Part shown: positions 1 to 7,968 of the stretch, one piece after another
Layout: the number at the start of each line of letters is the position of its first letter
Position numbering within the stretch: position 1 is the first letter of the stretch
Assembly: GCA_900319245.1 (NCBI GenBank)
Contig: ONNQ01000010.1
Span: forward strand, 62,001-126,000
Direction: 5' to 3'
DNA from: an uncultured Lachnospiraceae bacterium
Lineage (GTDB): Bacteria; Bacillota; Clostridia; Lachnospirales; Lachnospiraceae
DNA length: 64,000 nt
The notes under the pieces: model-generated
Told to the model about the DNA's origin: nothing
The model's database searches: none
What the model saw: the letters and a program-made list of their open reading frames with translations, nothing else
Made by a program: the position numbers and the translations under genes

Positions 1-109
1 GATCTGATCTCTCTGTCCTGTCTGCCTTCCATGTTGTCAGGCGACCCGTGATATAGTTCCATTTGTTTTGCCTCTTTCCATGTGAGTCAGCGGACCTGTT
101 CTCTTTGAC

Positions 110-796
110 TCACCACTCAAACGTCAACTGCTCATACGGCCGTTCCGCCTGCAGCATCGGCAGCTCCTTGACAAGAAGGCGCTCCGCCTCCGCGCGCTCG
201 CTGACCCAGGGTGTCACTTCTTCTCTTGTGAGGATCAGCGGCATCCTGTCGTGGACCGGTGCCATGGACGCATTGGCTTCTCTGGTCAGGATCACGAATC
301 GCTGTTCCGGTCCGTATGGCCTCCAGATTCCCGCCAAATACAAGATTGGCTTGCCGGGGACCGTGAATGTGACCTTTTCTTTGCTCTTATCCCACTCATA
401 AAAGCCTGCTGCCGGCAACACACATCGTCCCTGCTCGAAGCTTCCCCTGAAGGTCGGTCTGTCCATGACACTCTCCGCTCTCGCATTGATCAGCAACTTC
501 CCCTTCTCAAAACCCGGAAATCCCCACTGCAAAACCTGCACCGCAAGAGGTGTTCGGGACGCGCCGTTTTCGCGATTTCCCTGTCTCACTGGATTGCTAT
601 CGGCATAGCCTGCAGAACTGCCAGCGTTCCCGCCCGTCAGCGCCAGCGCCTTCATAGCCGGTGTGTAGTCTCCAACGCGTTGAACAGCCATCTTCCCAGG
701 TGCATCCGCCTGTCGCAGGATCTGCCCAACGAGCTCAGGAAAATCTTCTTCCAGTGCGTCTTCCGCATCATGGGTCCAGAAATATCGGCCGCACAT
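110..796 (-). CDS. SRAP (SOS-response-associated peptidase, YedK/HMCES) family protein
   Basis: SRAP proteins form a covalent thiazolidine crosslink through their N-terminal cysteine to abasic sites in single-stranded DNA, protecting them during replication. The start at 796 puts Cys at position 2 (MCGRYF), as the family requires once Met is removed; it follows a GAGGTG ribosome site, whereas the longer frame begins three residues earlier. The conserved NARAES, GFYEW and HDRMP segments supply the Asn, Glu and His of the active site. At about 228 residues it has the usual length. It starts 11 bp after the stop of the purine nucleoside phosphorylase gene, so the two are probably co-transcribed, in line with a nucleotide and DNA-damage housekeeping operon. 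Confidence 0.93.
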   Translation of the reverse strand: MCGRYFWTHDAEDALEEDFPELVGQILRQADAPGKMAVQRVGDYTPAMKALALTGGNAGSSAGYADSNPVRQGNRENGASRTPLAVQVLQWGFPGFEKGKLLINARAESVMDRPTFRGSFEQGRCVLPAAGFYEWDKSKEKVTFTVPGKPILYLAGIWRPYGPEQRFVILTREANASMAPVHDRMPLILTREEVTPWVSERAEAERLLVKELPMLQAERPYEQLTFEW

Positions 797-807
797 ATAA
801 ATCACCT

Positions 808-1632
808 CTAAAACTGCTTCACAACTTCCTTCACCAGCTTCTGCAGCTGTTTGCCCGCGCGGTTGGCCACCTTCTGGATCTCCTCGTGGGAGGTCTCGAA
901 GGTCGTGTTGACAATCGCCATATCCGTGATGCAGGTGATGCCGAGCACTCTCATGCCCATGTGGCAGAGCGCCACGCCTTCACAACCGGTGCTCATGCCA
1001 ACCGCATCTGCGCCGAGCATTGCATACATCTTGACTTCGTTGGGCGTCTCGTACGCCGGACCGGTGATCTGCAGATAAACGCCGTCTGCGAGCTCGATGC
1101 CCAAATCGTCCGCTGCTTTGTGCAGGAGTGCCTGCAGTTCTTTGTCATAAATGGCGCTGACATCCGGGAAGCGGACGCCGAGCTTGCTGTCGTTGGGTCC
1201 GACGAGTGGAGAGGGGACGAAGGCAGTGTTTTGATCCGTAATGCACATCAGTGTGCCCGGATGGAAACTGGTGTTGAGTCCGCCCGCCGCGTTGGTCAGG
1301 ATGATTGCCTCCACGCCCATGAGCGCCATGACGCGGACCGGCAGGACAACCTTCTGTATAGGATAGCCTTCGTAATAGTGCACGCGTCCGTTCATGAGGA
1401 CAACCGGCACCTTATCGATGTACCCAAATATATACTCGCCCTTGTGCCCCTCCACAGTGGACTGCGGGAATCCATCGAGTTCAGAACAGGGAATCCGTGT
1501 CACCACTTCGATGTCGTCGGCGAGTCCGCCCAGACCGGATCCGAGCACAATTCCAATTCTCGGCTTGAAATCTGTGCGCGCACGCACCGCCTGTAATGCC
1601 AGATCATAATCCGCCATTTTCTTGTCACCCAT
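808..1632 (-). CDS. punA: Purine nucleoside phosphorylase (type I, trimeric family)
   Basis: Cytoplasmic enzyme of purine salvage that cleaves purine (deoxy)ribonucleosides with phosphate to the free base and (deoxy)ribose 1-phosphate. The 274-residue protein shows the family order: GSGLGG phosphate-binding segment near residue 32, RVHYYEGY, the LTNAAGGL strand, GPAYETPNE with the base-contacting Glu, and TGCEGV followed by a DMAIVN segment. Length is normal for the low-molecular-mass family. The ATG at 1632 follows GGGGG. It lies 40 bp after the mazG remnant and 11 bp before the SRAP gene in a likely operon. Confidence 0.95.
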   Translation of the reverse strand: MGDKKMADYDLALQAVRARTDFKPRIGIVLGSGLGGLADDIEVVTRIPCSELDGFPQSTVEGHKGEYIFGYIDKVPVVLMNGRVHYYEGYPIQKVVLPVRVMALMGVEAIILTNAAGGLNTSFHPGTLMCITDQNTAFVPSPLVGPNDSKLGVRFPDVSAIYDKELQALLHKAADDLGIELADGVYLQITGPAYETPNEVKMYAMLGADAVGMSTGCEGVALCHMGMRVLGITCITDMAIVNTTFETSHEEIQKVANRAGKQLQKLVKEVVKQF

Positions 1633-1672
1633 AGTTTTACCCCCTTTTCCACTTTTTGTAGGCGAGATGCGC

Positions 1673-2147
1673 TTATCTGAATCCTTTACGTCTCTCCGCC
1701 ACGTCGATCAGTTCCTTTGCTTCCTCCATAGCTGCTGCCAGATAGGGTTCCTGCCACTCGCGGCCCTTCTTCTCCGCTTTCTTGATCTCCTCCCAGGCTG
1801 CGTCCTTCTCCGCGTCAGACGCATACCGCGCGTCACCAAACACATGCGGATGCCGTCTCACCATCTTGTCGGCCGCCGTCCGCGCCACATCTTCCAGCGT
1901 GAACAGCCCCTCCTCCTCGGCAAGGCTTGCATGAAAAAGGACCTGGAAGAGCAGGTCGCCCAGCTCCTCCCGGAGATTTTCGGCATTCCCCGTCTCTGCC
2001 AAAATATTAATCCCGCAGATTACCTCCGCCGGCCTCTTCGATACACGGCGCCTTCAGGGTCTCGTGCGTCTGCACGCGGTCCCAGGGGCAGCCGTCCTTG
2101 GCGCGGAGCCTCTCTACAATTGCTATCAGTCTTTCCATCTCGCTCAT
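1673..2147 (-). pseudogene. mazG: mazG-type nucleoside triphosphate pyrophosphohydrolase, interrupted by a +1 frameshift
   Basis: The 5' part (from ATG 2147) encodes MSEMERLIAIVERLRAKDG, CPWDRVQTHETLK and IEEA, the start of a MazG domain. The 3' part, in another frame, continues with EVICGIN, EELGDLLFQVLFHA, and RRHPHVFGDA, all MazG signatures including the EExxD-type metal ligands. The two frames join exactly if one G is removed near 2028-2031, in a G/C-rich run on the coding strand. The repaired product would be about 157 residues, a single-domain form shorter than the two-domain E. coli protein. MazG enzymes hydrolyse NTPs or dNTPs to monophosphates. The frameshift could be a true mutation or a sequencing error; the conserved sequence on both sides argues that any inactivation is recent. 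Confidence 0.8.
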
Positions 2148-2257
2148 CTTGTTCGCCGTCCTATCTTTCCTGCCCTGCTGCGCAGGCCAATCCCTGCGGC
2201 GGGCTAAGCCCATCGAACCGGGAAAACACGTCCCAGCAGACCAGCCCAATCTCTATT

Positions 2258-2288
2258 GGCGGACCACGCAGCTAACTGCTGGTCCGCC
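2258..2288. repeat. Intergenic inverted repeat
   Basis: GGCGGACCA and TGGTCCGCC form a 9-bp stem that continues with GCAG/CTGC after a one-base bulge, closing on a CTAA loop. It lies between the flavoprotein gene and mazG, both on the minus strand. There is no T-run on either side, so it may be an mRNA-stabilising or weak termination hairpin. Confidence 0.6.
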
Positions 2289-2306
2289 CCACATGCCTTA
2301 CAGAAT

Positions 2307-2936
2307 TTAGCTTATGAAATTGGTCGCCTGCCAGCTCTCATTCTCGGGAAGGCCGTACTGATGGCCATATTTCTCCTTGCCCAGCGCGATGCTCTTCATG
2401 AGGAAGCTCATATTGCGAGCCAGGACGCGCATGGTCTGCATGCCTTCGTGGTCCTGCGCCGCCTCCCCTTTCATTCTGCCGTGCACGCTGTTCCAGTACT
2501 GGCTGGATGCGACAGGCATGCCGGAGATGGTGAAGTACTTATTGAGCTCATCGAAGGTCGCGGAACATCCGCCTCTTCTGGCCACGGCTACACTGGCGCC
2601 GACTTTCATTGTTTTGTCAAAGCCAGTGCTGTAGAACAGCCTGTCCAGACATGCGATCAGCGTCGCATTTGCCGAAGCATAGTAAACGGGAGATGCAACG
2701 ACAAGACCGTCCGCCTCCTCGAACTTGGGCGCGATCTCATTGACAATATCGTCAAACACACACTGCCCGTTCTCTGCGCATGCGTTGCAGGCAATGCAGC
2801 CGCGGATGGCCTTGTTACCCACGCGGATCACTTCGGTCTCAATTCCTTCCTCGTCAAATATCTTGACCATCTCGTCCAGTGCAAGACTTGTGTTGCCGCC
2901 CACGCGGGGACTTCCGTTGAGAATCAGTACTTTCAT
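2307..2936 (-). CDS. Flavodoxin-fold NADPH-dependent FMN reductase / iron-sulfur flavoprotein family
   Basis: The protein begins MKVLILNGSPRVGGNT, the FMN phosphate-binding loop of the flavodoxin-like reductase family, and continues with CIACNACAENGQCVFDD, a cysteine-rich segment seen in iron-sulfur flavoproteins and related reductases, then SPVYYASANATL for isoalloxazine contact. Length is 209 residues. The start at 2936 is chosen because GGAGGT lies at the correct distance before it and would be inside the coding region if the upstream ATG were used. Substrate cannot be told from sequence; quinones, nitro compounds or an electron carrier are possible. It is cytoplasmic and stands alone, 96 bp downstream of the acetyltransferase gene. 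Confidence 0.85.
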   Translation of the reverse strand: MKVLILNGSPRVGGNTSLALDEMVKIFDEEGIETEVIRVGNKAIRGCIACNACAENGQCVFDDIVNEIAPKFEEADGLVVASPVYYASANATLIACLDRLFYSTGFDKTMKVGASVAVARRGGCSATFDELNKYFTISGMPVASSQYWNSVHGRMKGEAAQDHEGMQTMRVLARNMSFLMKSIALGKEKYGHQYGLPENESWQATNFIS

Positions 2937-3032
2937 ATGTATTACCTCCATTCCGAAGCGCTTGGTGCGAGCATTCTGCTCAGTCTGGTGATTTCTGCGC
3001 GCTTCTTAATATTTTGCCCTAACATTGTTCAC

Positions 3033-3650
3033 TCAGTTATGTTCTCCGACCAGCTTCTCCATCCATATCATGTTGTACCAGCGGCCGAATTTGTATCCGC
3101 ACTTGTGGAAGGTTCCGACCGTCGTGTAGCCCAGATGGGCGTGGAACTGCTCGCTGTTAAAATCCAGATATTCGTCCGGCTCCTCCGGAACGCCGATGCA
3201 GGCGTAGAGATTGAGAATCCCCTGCGCCTTCAGGGCCTCCTCCAGTGCCGTGTAGAGTTTGCGGCCAAGGCCGCTCCCCTTCGCACTGTGGTTCAGGTAG
3301 ATGGTCATCTCGCAGGACCAGTCATAGGCCGCCCGGTCCTTAAAGACGCCCGCGTAGGCGTATCCCTCGATCACGCCGTCCCGGACAATGACCAAATAGG
3401 GATATCTTTCCTTGATATGCCCCATCCTCACCGTGAATTCCTCCAAAGTCGGCACCTCGTAATCGAATGTGATCGCCGTCTTCTCCACGTAATAGGCGTA
3501 GATTTCCAGAAGGCGCGCGGCGTCTTCTGGGACCGCCTCCCGGACGTAGATCCGGTCTGTCTTGCTTTCTTCTCTTATCATATCACTTTTATCACTCATA
3601 TTAGTATCGTCAGCCGCTAAGGCGGGGCTGATGCCCGGCTCCCGGCTCAC
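3033..3650 (-). CDS. GNAT acetyltransferase, phosphinothricin/methionine sulfoximine acetyltransferase-like
   Basis: The fold is given by IYVREAVPEDAARLLEIY near residue 35, TAITFDYEVPTLEEF, YAYAGVFKDRAAYDWSCEMTIYL and the acetyl-CoA loop KGSGLGRKL, followed by ACIGVPEEPD and HLGYTTVGTFHKCGYKFGRWY. These match the PAT/YncA branch, which N-acetylates small amines such as methionine sulfoximine or phosphinothricin. The frame opens with a GTG whose last two bases overlap the stop of the upstream aldo/keto reductase (GTGA). A downstream ATG at 3599 is an alternative, and the N-terminal 30 residues are not family-like, so the start is uncertain. Substrate is inferred only from family. Confidence 0.8.
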   Translation of the reverse strand: MSREPGISPALAADDTNMSDKSDMIREESKTDRIYVREAVPEDAARLLEIYAYYVEKTAITFDYEVPTLEEFTVRMGHIKERYPYLVIVRDGVIEGYAYAGVFKDRAAYDWSCEMTIYLNHSAKGSGLGRKLYTALEEALKAQGILNLYACIGVPEEPDEYLDFNSEQFHAHLGYTTVGTFHKCGYKFGRWYNMIWMEKLVGEHN

Positions 3651-4639
3651 ATCACCGACAGCGCATCAATCTCCGCAAGCTCTTCCGCTGTGAACGTCGT
3701 GTTCTCCAGCGCCTTGATGTTATCGAGGATCTGGGCGGGCTTGGAGGCGCCGATCAGCACGGAGGTCACTGCGCCGTCCTTGAGGATCCAGGCCAATGCC
3801 ATCTCGGCCAGGGTCTGTCCCCTGCGCTTGGCGATCTCATTCAGCCCCCTGACGCGCTCGATCTTGTCCGCTGTCAGGCTGCTCTCCTTGAGGAATCGGT
3901 TGTCGGTGCGCACGCGGCTGTCCGCCGGAATTCCATTCAGATAGCGATCCGTCAGGACGCCCTGCGCAAGGGGCGTGAAACAGATGATACCCTTGCCCAG
4001 TCTGGGAGCCGTCTCCTTGAGTCCATTCTTCTCAATCGTGCGGTCCAAAATATTGTACCGATTCTGGTTAATCACAAACGGCACACGCATCTCGGTCAGG
4101 ATCGCAGTCGCCTTCTCCAGCGTCGGGCCGTCGTAGTTAGAGAGGCCGGCGTACAGTGCTTTGCCACTTCTGACTGCTTGCTCAAGGGCACCCATGGTCT
4201 CCTCCAGAGGCGTATTGGGATCCATCCTGTGATGGTAGAAGATGTCGACATAGTCCAGCCCCATTCTCTGCAGGGACTGATCCAGGCTGGCCAGCAGGTA
4301 CTTGCGGCTGCCCCAGTCGCCGTAAGGGCCCTCCCACATGGTGTAACCGGCCTTGGTGGAGATGATCATCTCGTCCCTGTAAGGCAGGAAATTCTCTCTC
4401 ATGATCCTGCCAAAATTCTTCTCCGCACTACCCGGCTCCGGCCCGTAATTATTAGCCAGATCAAAGTGCGTAATGCCGTTGTCGAAGGCCGTAAAGCATA
4501 GCTTCTCCATGTTGGCATAGGAACTCGTGTCGCCAAAATTGTGCCACAGTCCCAGCGAAACCGCCGGAAGCAGCAGCCCGCTCTTGCCGCACCTGTTGTA
4601 CTTCATGGTTTCATACCTCTTGTCATTTGCGATATACAT
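3647..4639 (-). CDS. Aldo/keto reductase, YghZ/GprA type (L-glyceraldehyde 3-phosphate reductase family)
   Basis: NADPH-dependent cytoplasmic reductase related to E. coli GprA. Visible features are YNRCGKSGLLLPAVSLGLWHN at the start, HFDLANNYGPEPGSAE with the catalytic Asp and Tyr, STKAGYTMWEGPYGDWGSRKYL with the catalytic Lys, and DYVDIFYHHRMDPNTP with the His. The C-terminus SVLIGASKPAQILDN contacts NADP. The start at 4639 is preceded by GAGGGAG at good spacing; longer frames run into an unlikely N-terminus. The gene follows the fused sorbitol PTS gene by 52 bp on the same strand, so it may act on a sugar-phosphate or its toxic aldehyde by-product; that link is inference. Confidence 0.9.
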   Translation of the reverse strand: MYIANDKRYETMKYNRCGKSGLLLPAVSLGLWHNFGDTSSYANMEKLCFTAFDNGITHFDLANNYGPEPGSAEKNFGRIMRENFLPYRDEMIISTKAGYTMWEGPYGDWGSRKYLLASLDQSLQRMGLDYVDIFYHHRMDPNTPLEETMGALEQAVRSGKALYAGLSNYDGPTLEKATAILTEMRVPFVINQNRYNILDRTIEKNGLKETAPRLGKGIICFTPLAQGVLTDRYLNGIPADSRVRTDNRFLKESSLTADKIERVRGLNEIAKRRGQTLAEMALAWILKDGAVTSVLIGASKPAQILDNIKALENTTFTAEELAEIDALSVM

Positions 4640-4691
4640 ACCTGTTTCTCCCTCTATCATAATTCTGTGCACTCCTGCGGTACCTTTTTGC

Positions 4692-6488
4692 TCACGCATA
4701 CAGTCCGATACTGCATACCAGCGCGATCAAAATCCTGATCCACCCAGTGGTGAATCGGGAAATCGTGACGGCCGCAATTCCCACCTGTGTCGTCTCTTTT
4801 TTGGCTTCCGTCATTCCCAGTCCAACAGGAATAAAGTCGCACGCACACTGGCAATTGATGGCAAACAGGGCCGGAAGTGCCAGCGCAGGGGAGATTCCGC
4901 CGGTTGCGATCAGTTCGCCGATCACAGCTGCAAATACCTGTGCCGCCGCAGCGCCTGCTCCCAGAACGGCACTCAATCCGGGAATCGAGCAGATGATGCC
5001 GATTGCCAGAAGTCCCAGTACGCTTGCGCTCATAGGTTTCATCAGATTGGCAAGGAACTCAGTCAGTCCGGATCCTCTGCAAATACCGATAAAGAGCGCC
5101 GCAAATCCCATGAAAGGAAGGATCATTTCCAGGCAGGTCCTTACCGCGTCTCTGGCCGACTGCTGGAAGATGCTGAATACTTTACTCACTGCAATGACTG
5201 GCGTTAAAGCCTGGGAGAGATGGGACTCCACACGTGCTTGAGCGGACTTCTGAGTGTCATTATCAGCCGCATCAGGATCACAATCCGCTTCAATCAGCTT
5301 TGCGTCCATCGCTTCTGCATCGCTCATTTTCTCATCCGTCAACCCTGCGTCTGTCATTCCCGCGCCTGCCAGTAGTTCCGCCGCATCCGTCATCCCCGCG
5401 CTTGCTCGTGGTTCCGCCACATCCGTCATTCCCTCATCTGCCAACGACACCTCCGCAGACGTAACCGCAGATACATAGATATCCTCTGTGATATACCGCG
5501 CAAGGGGGCCGCTCTTTCCCGTCGCCATGATATTGACGGTGGGAATTCCCTTCTTGGGATAGATGCCACATCGAAGCGTTCCGCCGCAGTCGACAATGGC
5601 CAGTGCGATCTCTTCGTCCGGACAGCTGTCTTTGCTCAGGTTGATCGCACGCATGCCGGACAGTGCCAGTATTTTGGCAAGCGGTTCCGGTTCAAGATTC
5701 CCGCCTGTCATATAGATGACCGTGTGCTTCTCCGGTGTCGGAGTGATCACAAGGGGGCCGCCGAAGCCGCCATCGCCACATACGATCCGAATGCTTCGAT
5801 ATTGACCGGGTGCAAGAGGTGCCGGAGCTTTCGCTTCGCCCGCAGAGGCATTCACTTCGCCCGCAAAGGCATTCACTTCGCCCGTAGGAGCATTCATTTC
5901 ACTAGTATGAGCATTCACTTCACCCGCAGCATCAGCCCTCACTTCCTGCTCTGTCCACAGATCCACCTCCCGCTCCAGCCGGATGTTCTGCTTCTTCTCA
6001 ATTCGCTTTGTGATGAACTCCGTCGCAAGGCCCGAGACAAAATTCGCAATGAGGCCCGCAATCAAGTAACGGATTGCCAGCGGAAACGTTTCAAAACCGC
6101 GCGCAAGCACACCATTTGCAATACCCAGCCACAGGAACAGTTCTGCCGGATTGATGTGCTGGAAGATTCCGCTATTGGTGTGACAGTGGTAACTTGCAGA
6201 TGCAAAATAAGCAGGTTTATATCTCTCAGGCAGATATCGCCCCATGGAAATGGCCATGGGATTTCCCAGGACAACCGCCGACAAGAAAGGCAGCACCATG
6301 TATCGAAGAACCGAATTGGATCCGCATTTTGCCGCCAGCCCCTCGACCCTGGCTCGCCCGATCATACTGGTCACGGCGTTCATAAAGATCAGGAACAAGA
6401 ACACCTGCGGCAGAAGCTGCGTCATCCAGGTCAGGAGCTGATTGGTTCCGGTGTTGACTATATTTTGAATCATATCGGCCACAAACAT
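4692..6488 (-). CDS. Fused glucitol/sorbitol-type PTS permease, EIIC (SrlA) joined to EIIBC (SrlE)
   Basis: Residues 1 to about 180 match SrlA (GutA): MNAVTSMIGRARVE, GNPMAISMGRYLPERYKP, SYHCHTNSGIFQHINPAELF. Residues about 235 to 598 match SrlE: GDGGFGGPLVITPTPEK, AIVDCGGTLRCGIYPKKGIP with the EIIB cysteines, KSGPLARYITEDIYVS, then the second membrane part with PALFAINCQCACDFIPVGL. In enteric bacteria these are two proteins. Here they are joined by a GEVNAxA repeat linker, and a second repeat linker separates EIIB from the C-terminal membrane half. Start 6488 follows GGGAGG. No EIIA (SrlB) gene is in the window, so the phosphoryl donor must come from elsewhere. Substrate sorbitol is family inference. 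Confidence 0.88.
   Translation of the reverse strand: MFVADMIQNIVNTGTNQLLTWMTQLLPQVFLFLIFMNAVTSMIGRARVEGLAAKCGSNSVLRYMVLPFLSAVVLGNPMAISMGRYLPERYKPAYFASASYHCHTNSGIFQHINPAELFLWLGIANGVLARGFETFPLAIRYLIAGLIANFVSGLATEFITKRIEKKQNIRLEREVDLWTEQEVRADAAGEVNAHTSEMNAPTGEVNAFAGEVNASAGEAKAPAPLAPGQYRSIRIVCGDGGFGGPLVITPTPEKHTVIYMTGGNLEPEPLAKILALSGMRAINLSKDSCPDEEIALAIVDCGGTLRCGIYPKKGIPTVNIMATGKSGPLARYITEDIYVSAVTSAEVSLADEGMTDVAEPRASAGMTDAAELLAGAGMTDAGLTDEKMSDAEAMDAKLIEADCDPDAADNDTQKSAQARVESHLSQALTPVIAVSKVFSIFQQSARDAVRTCLEMILPFMGFAALFIGICRGSGLTEFLANLMKPMSASVLGLLAIGIICSIPGLSAVLGAGAAAAQVFAAVIGELIATGGISPALALPALFAINCQCACDFIPVGLGMTEAKKETTQVGIAAVTISRFTTGWIRILIALVCSIGLYA
5353..5432. repeat. 36-bp tandem repeat coding for the second PTS linker
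   Basis: A unit beginning GTCATTCCCGCGC recurs at 5353, 5389 and, partially, 5425, giving a period of 36 bp (12 codons). On the coding strand it encodes variants of AGMTDAAE with Ala/Gly filler. It lies between the EIIB domain and the C-terminal membrane domain of the fused PTS permease. Frame-preserving length implies selection for an open linker. Confidence 0.85.
5827..5931. repeat. 21-bp tandem repeat coding for the SrlA-SrlE linker
   Basis: Five copies with anchors at 5827, 5848, 5869, 5890 and 5911 give an exact 21-bp period (core GCATTCACTTCGCCCG on the plus strand). The coding strand reads GEVNA plus two variable residues, giving an Ala/Glu/Asn-rich hydrophilic spacer at about residues 189-225 of the PTS protein, exactly at the point where SrlA-like and SrlE-like sequence meet. 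Confidence 0.9.
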
Positions 6489-6577
6489 AGGCGCCCTCCC
6501 AAAACTGAATCTCACTCTCTTATTTTACCCCAAAGGACCTCTGATTCCTATCAGCAAAGTGGGCTTTCGTATCGCAT

Positions 6578-6608
6578 AAAAAAGGCCGCGGGCTAATTCC
6601 CCACGACC
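6578..6608 (-). terminator. Rho-independent terminator overlapping the MATE stop codon
   Basis: On the minus strand GGTCGTGGG pairs with CCCGCGGCC (nine pairs, two of them G-T) around the loop GAATTAG, and is followed by TTTTTT. The TAG stop of the MATE gene is in the loop, so the last sense codons form the stem. Confidence 0.75.
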
Positions 6609-7957
6609 AGTCTCTTCCGAAAGCTGAAATATACATAGGCCGACAGCGCCACCGTCAGGATGTCCGCCGTTACCTGCGACCACACGATGCCGTACATGCC
6701 GATGAAATGGTTGAGGATGAACAGCATGGGAATGTTGAATACAGCCCAGCGCGTGACGCCAAGGAGCAGCGACCGCTCTCCTCTGCCAAAACCTTGAAAT
6801 GTGTAAACTGTAAAGAAGCTCATGAACATGAGCGGCGTCGCAAGGGTTCGAATTCGCAGGAAATCTGTGCCCAGACGCACGGTCTCCGGATCCGCAATGA
6901 AGAGCTGCATGATGCCGCCTGCCAGCAATTCATACATGGCGACACTCAATACACCGACGATCAGGCCTGTCATGAGCGAAAAGCGAATGATAGAAAACAT
7001 GCGCTTGCGGTTGCCCGATGAGTAATTGTAGGCCACAAGGGGCATCATTCCCTGGCAGATTCCGATGCCAACGTTGAGCGGCAGGCGCTCCACTTTCAGC
7101 ACGATGCCAATAGCTGCCAGTGCTATGTCACCGTATCCGGACATCAGCTTATCGATCACAATATAGTCTATATCAAACAAAAGCGTTGCAACGGAGGATG
7201 GAATGCCTACGGTGAATACCGAGCGCACATCTTTGCTCCTCGGAAGGCCCTTTGTGAGCCGAAAGCGCAGCACTGTCTGCGGTCCCAGGCGCCGGATCGT
7301 AATGATGAAGAAGGCGCATGCACAGCAGTTGGACAATAAGGTCGCAATGCCGACGCCCAGCACCTCATATCCCTTAGGAAACAGCAGAAACATGAACAGA
7401 GGATCCAATATGATGTTGAGGACACCGCCCATAGCAATTCCAAATCCTGCCTTGCCGGACTCTCCCACGCTTCGCAGCAGGTTGGCCATAACGTTGGACA
7501 AGACGGTGGGAAGCCCGCCCAGCACGATCACGCACAGGGAGTACTGCCGCGCGAAGGCAAGTGTATTGCCACTGGCGCCAAGAAGCTGGAGGATCGGATT
7601 CATAAAGAGCAGCATGCCGATGGAGAAGAAAGCTGTGGTCCCTACCGCAAGATGAATGCTGAAAGCAGATACTTTGCTCGCCTCTTCCGGCTCTCCCGCT
7701 CCCAGGAGGCGAGAGATCAGAGCGCCGCCTCCAATGCCGGAAAGTCCGGCTAGAGACAGGCAGATATTGAAGACCGGCAGGATCAGCGATACGCCGGCCA
7801 CCATATACGGATTATTGGTGCGGCCCAGATAGAAGGTGTCCGCCATGTTGTACACGAGGACGATCAGCTGACTGATAATGGTCGGAAGGGCCATGATCCT
7901 CACAGCCTGCGGAACAGGCATTGTCTCGAATATGTTTCTGTTCTTTTCTTGTTCCAT
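6593..7957 (-). CDS. MATE-family multidrug/cation exporter
   Basis: Twelve hydrophobic segments over 454 residues with two MatE halves. The first half shows MALPTIISQLIVLVYNMADTFYLG and SGIGGGALISRLLGAGEPEEA; the second shows TVGIPSSVATLLFDIDYIVIDKL and a GICQGMMPLVAYNYSSGNRKR segment. Members use Na+ or H+ gradients to export organic cations, drugs or metabolites. The ATG at 7957 follows AAGGAAG and lies 11 bp after the stop of the UvrA-like gene, whose last codons carry this ribosome site, so the two are an operon and probably act in one resistance or export function. Confidence 0.93.
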   Translation of the reverse strand: MEQEKNRNIFETMPVPQAVRIMALPTIISQLIVLVYNMADTFYLGRTNNPYMVAGVSLILPVFNICLSLAGLSGIGGGALISRLLGAGEPEEASKVSAFSIHLAVGTTAFFSIGMLLFMNPILQLLGASGNTLAFARQYSLCVIVLGGLPTVLSNVMANLLRSVGESGKAGFGIAMGGVLNIILDPLFMFLLFPKGYEVLGVGIATLLSNCCACAFFIITIRRLGPQTVLRFRLTKGLPRSKDVRSVFTVGIPSSVATLLFDIDYIVIDKLMSGYGDIALAAIGIVLKVERLPLNVGIGICQGMMPLVAYNYSSGNRKRMFSIIRFSLMTGLIVGVLSVAMYELLAGGIMQLFIADPETVRLGTDFLRIRTLATPLMFMSFFTVYTFQGFGRGERSLLLGVTRWAVFNIPMLFILNHFIGMYGIVWSQVTADILTVALSAYVYFSFRKRLVVGN

Positions 7958-7968
7958 GATGGTCTTCC

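Noticed and set aside
661-1596. Long plus-strand open frame opposite the PNP gene
   Set aside because: Shadow of the minus-strand gene; amino-acid composition is random-like with many His/Arg, and no ribosome site.
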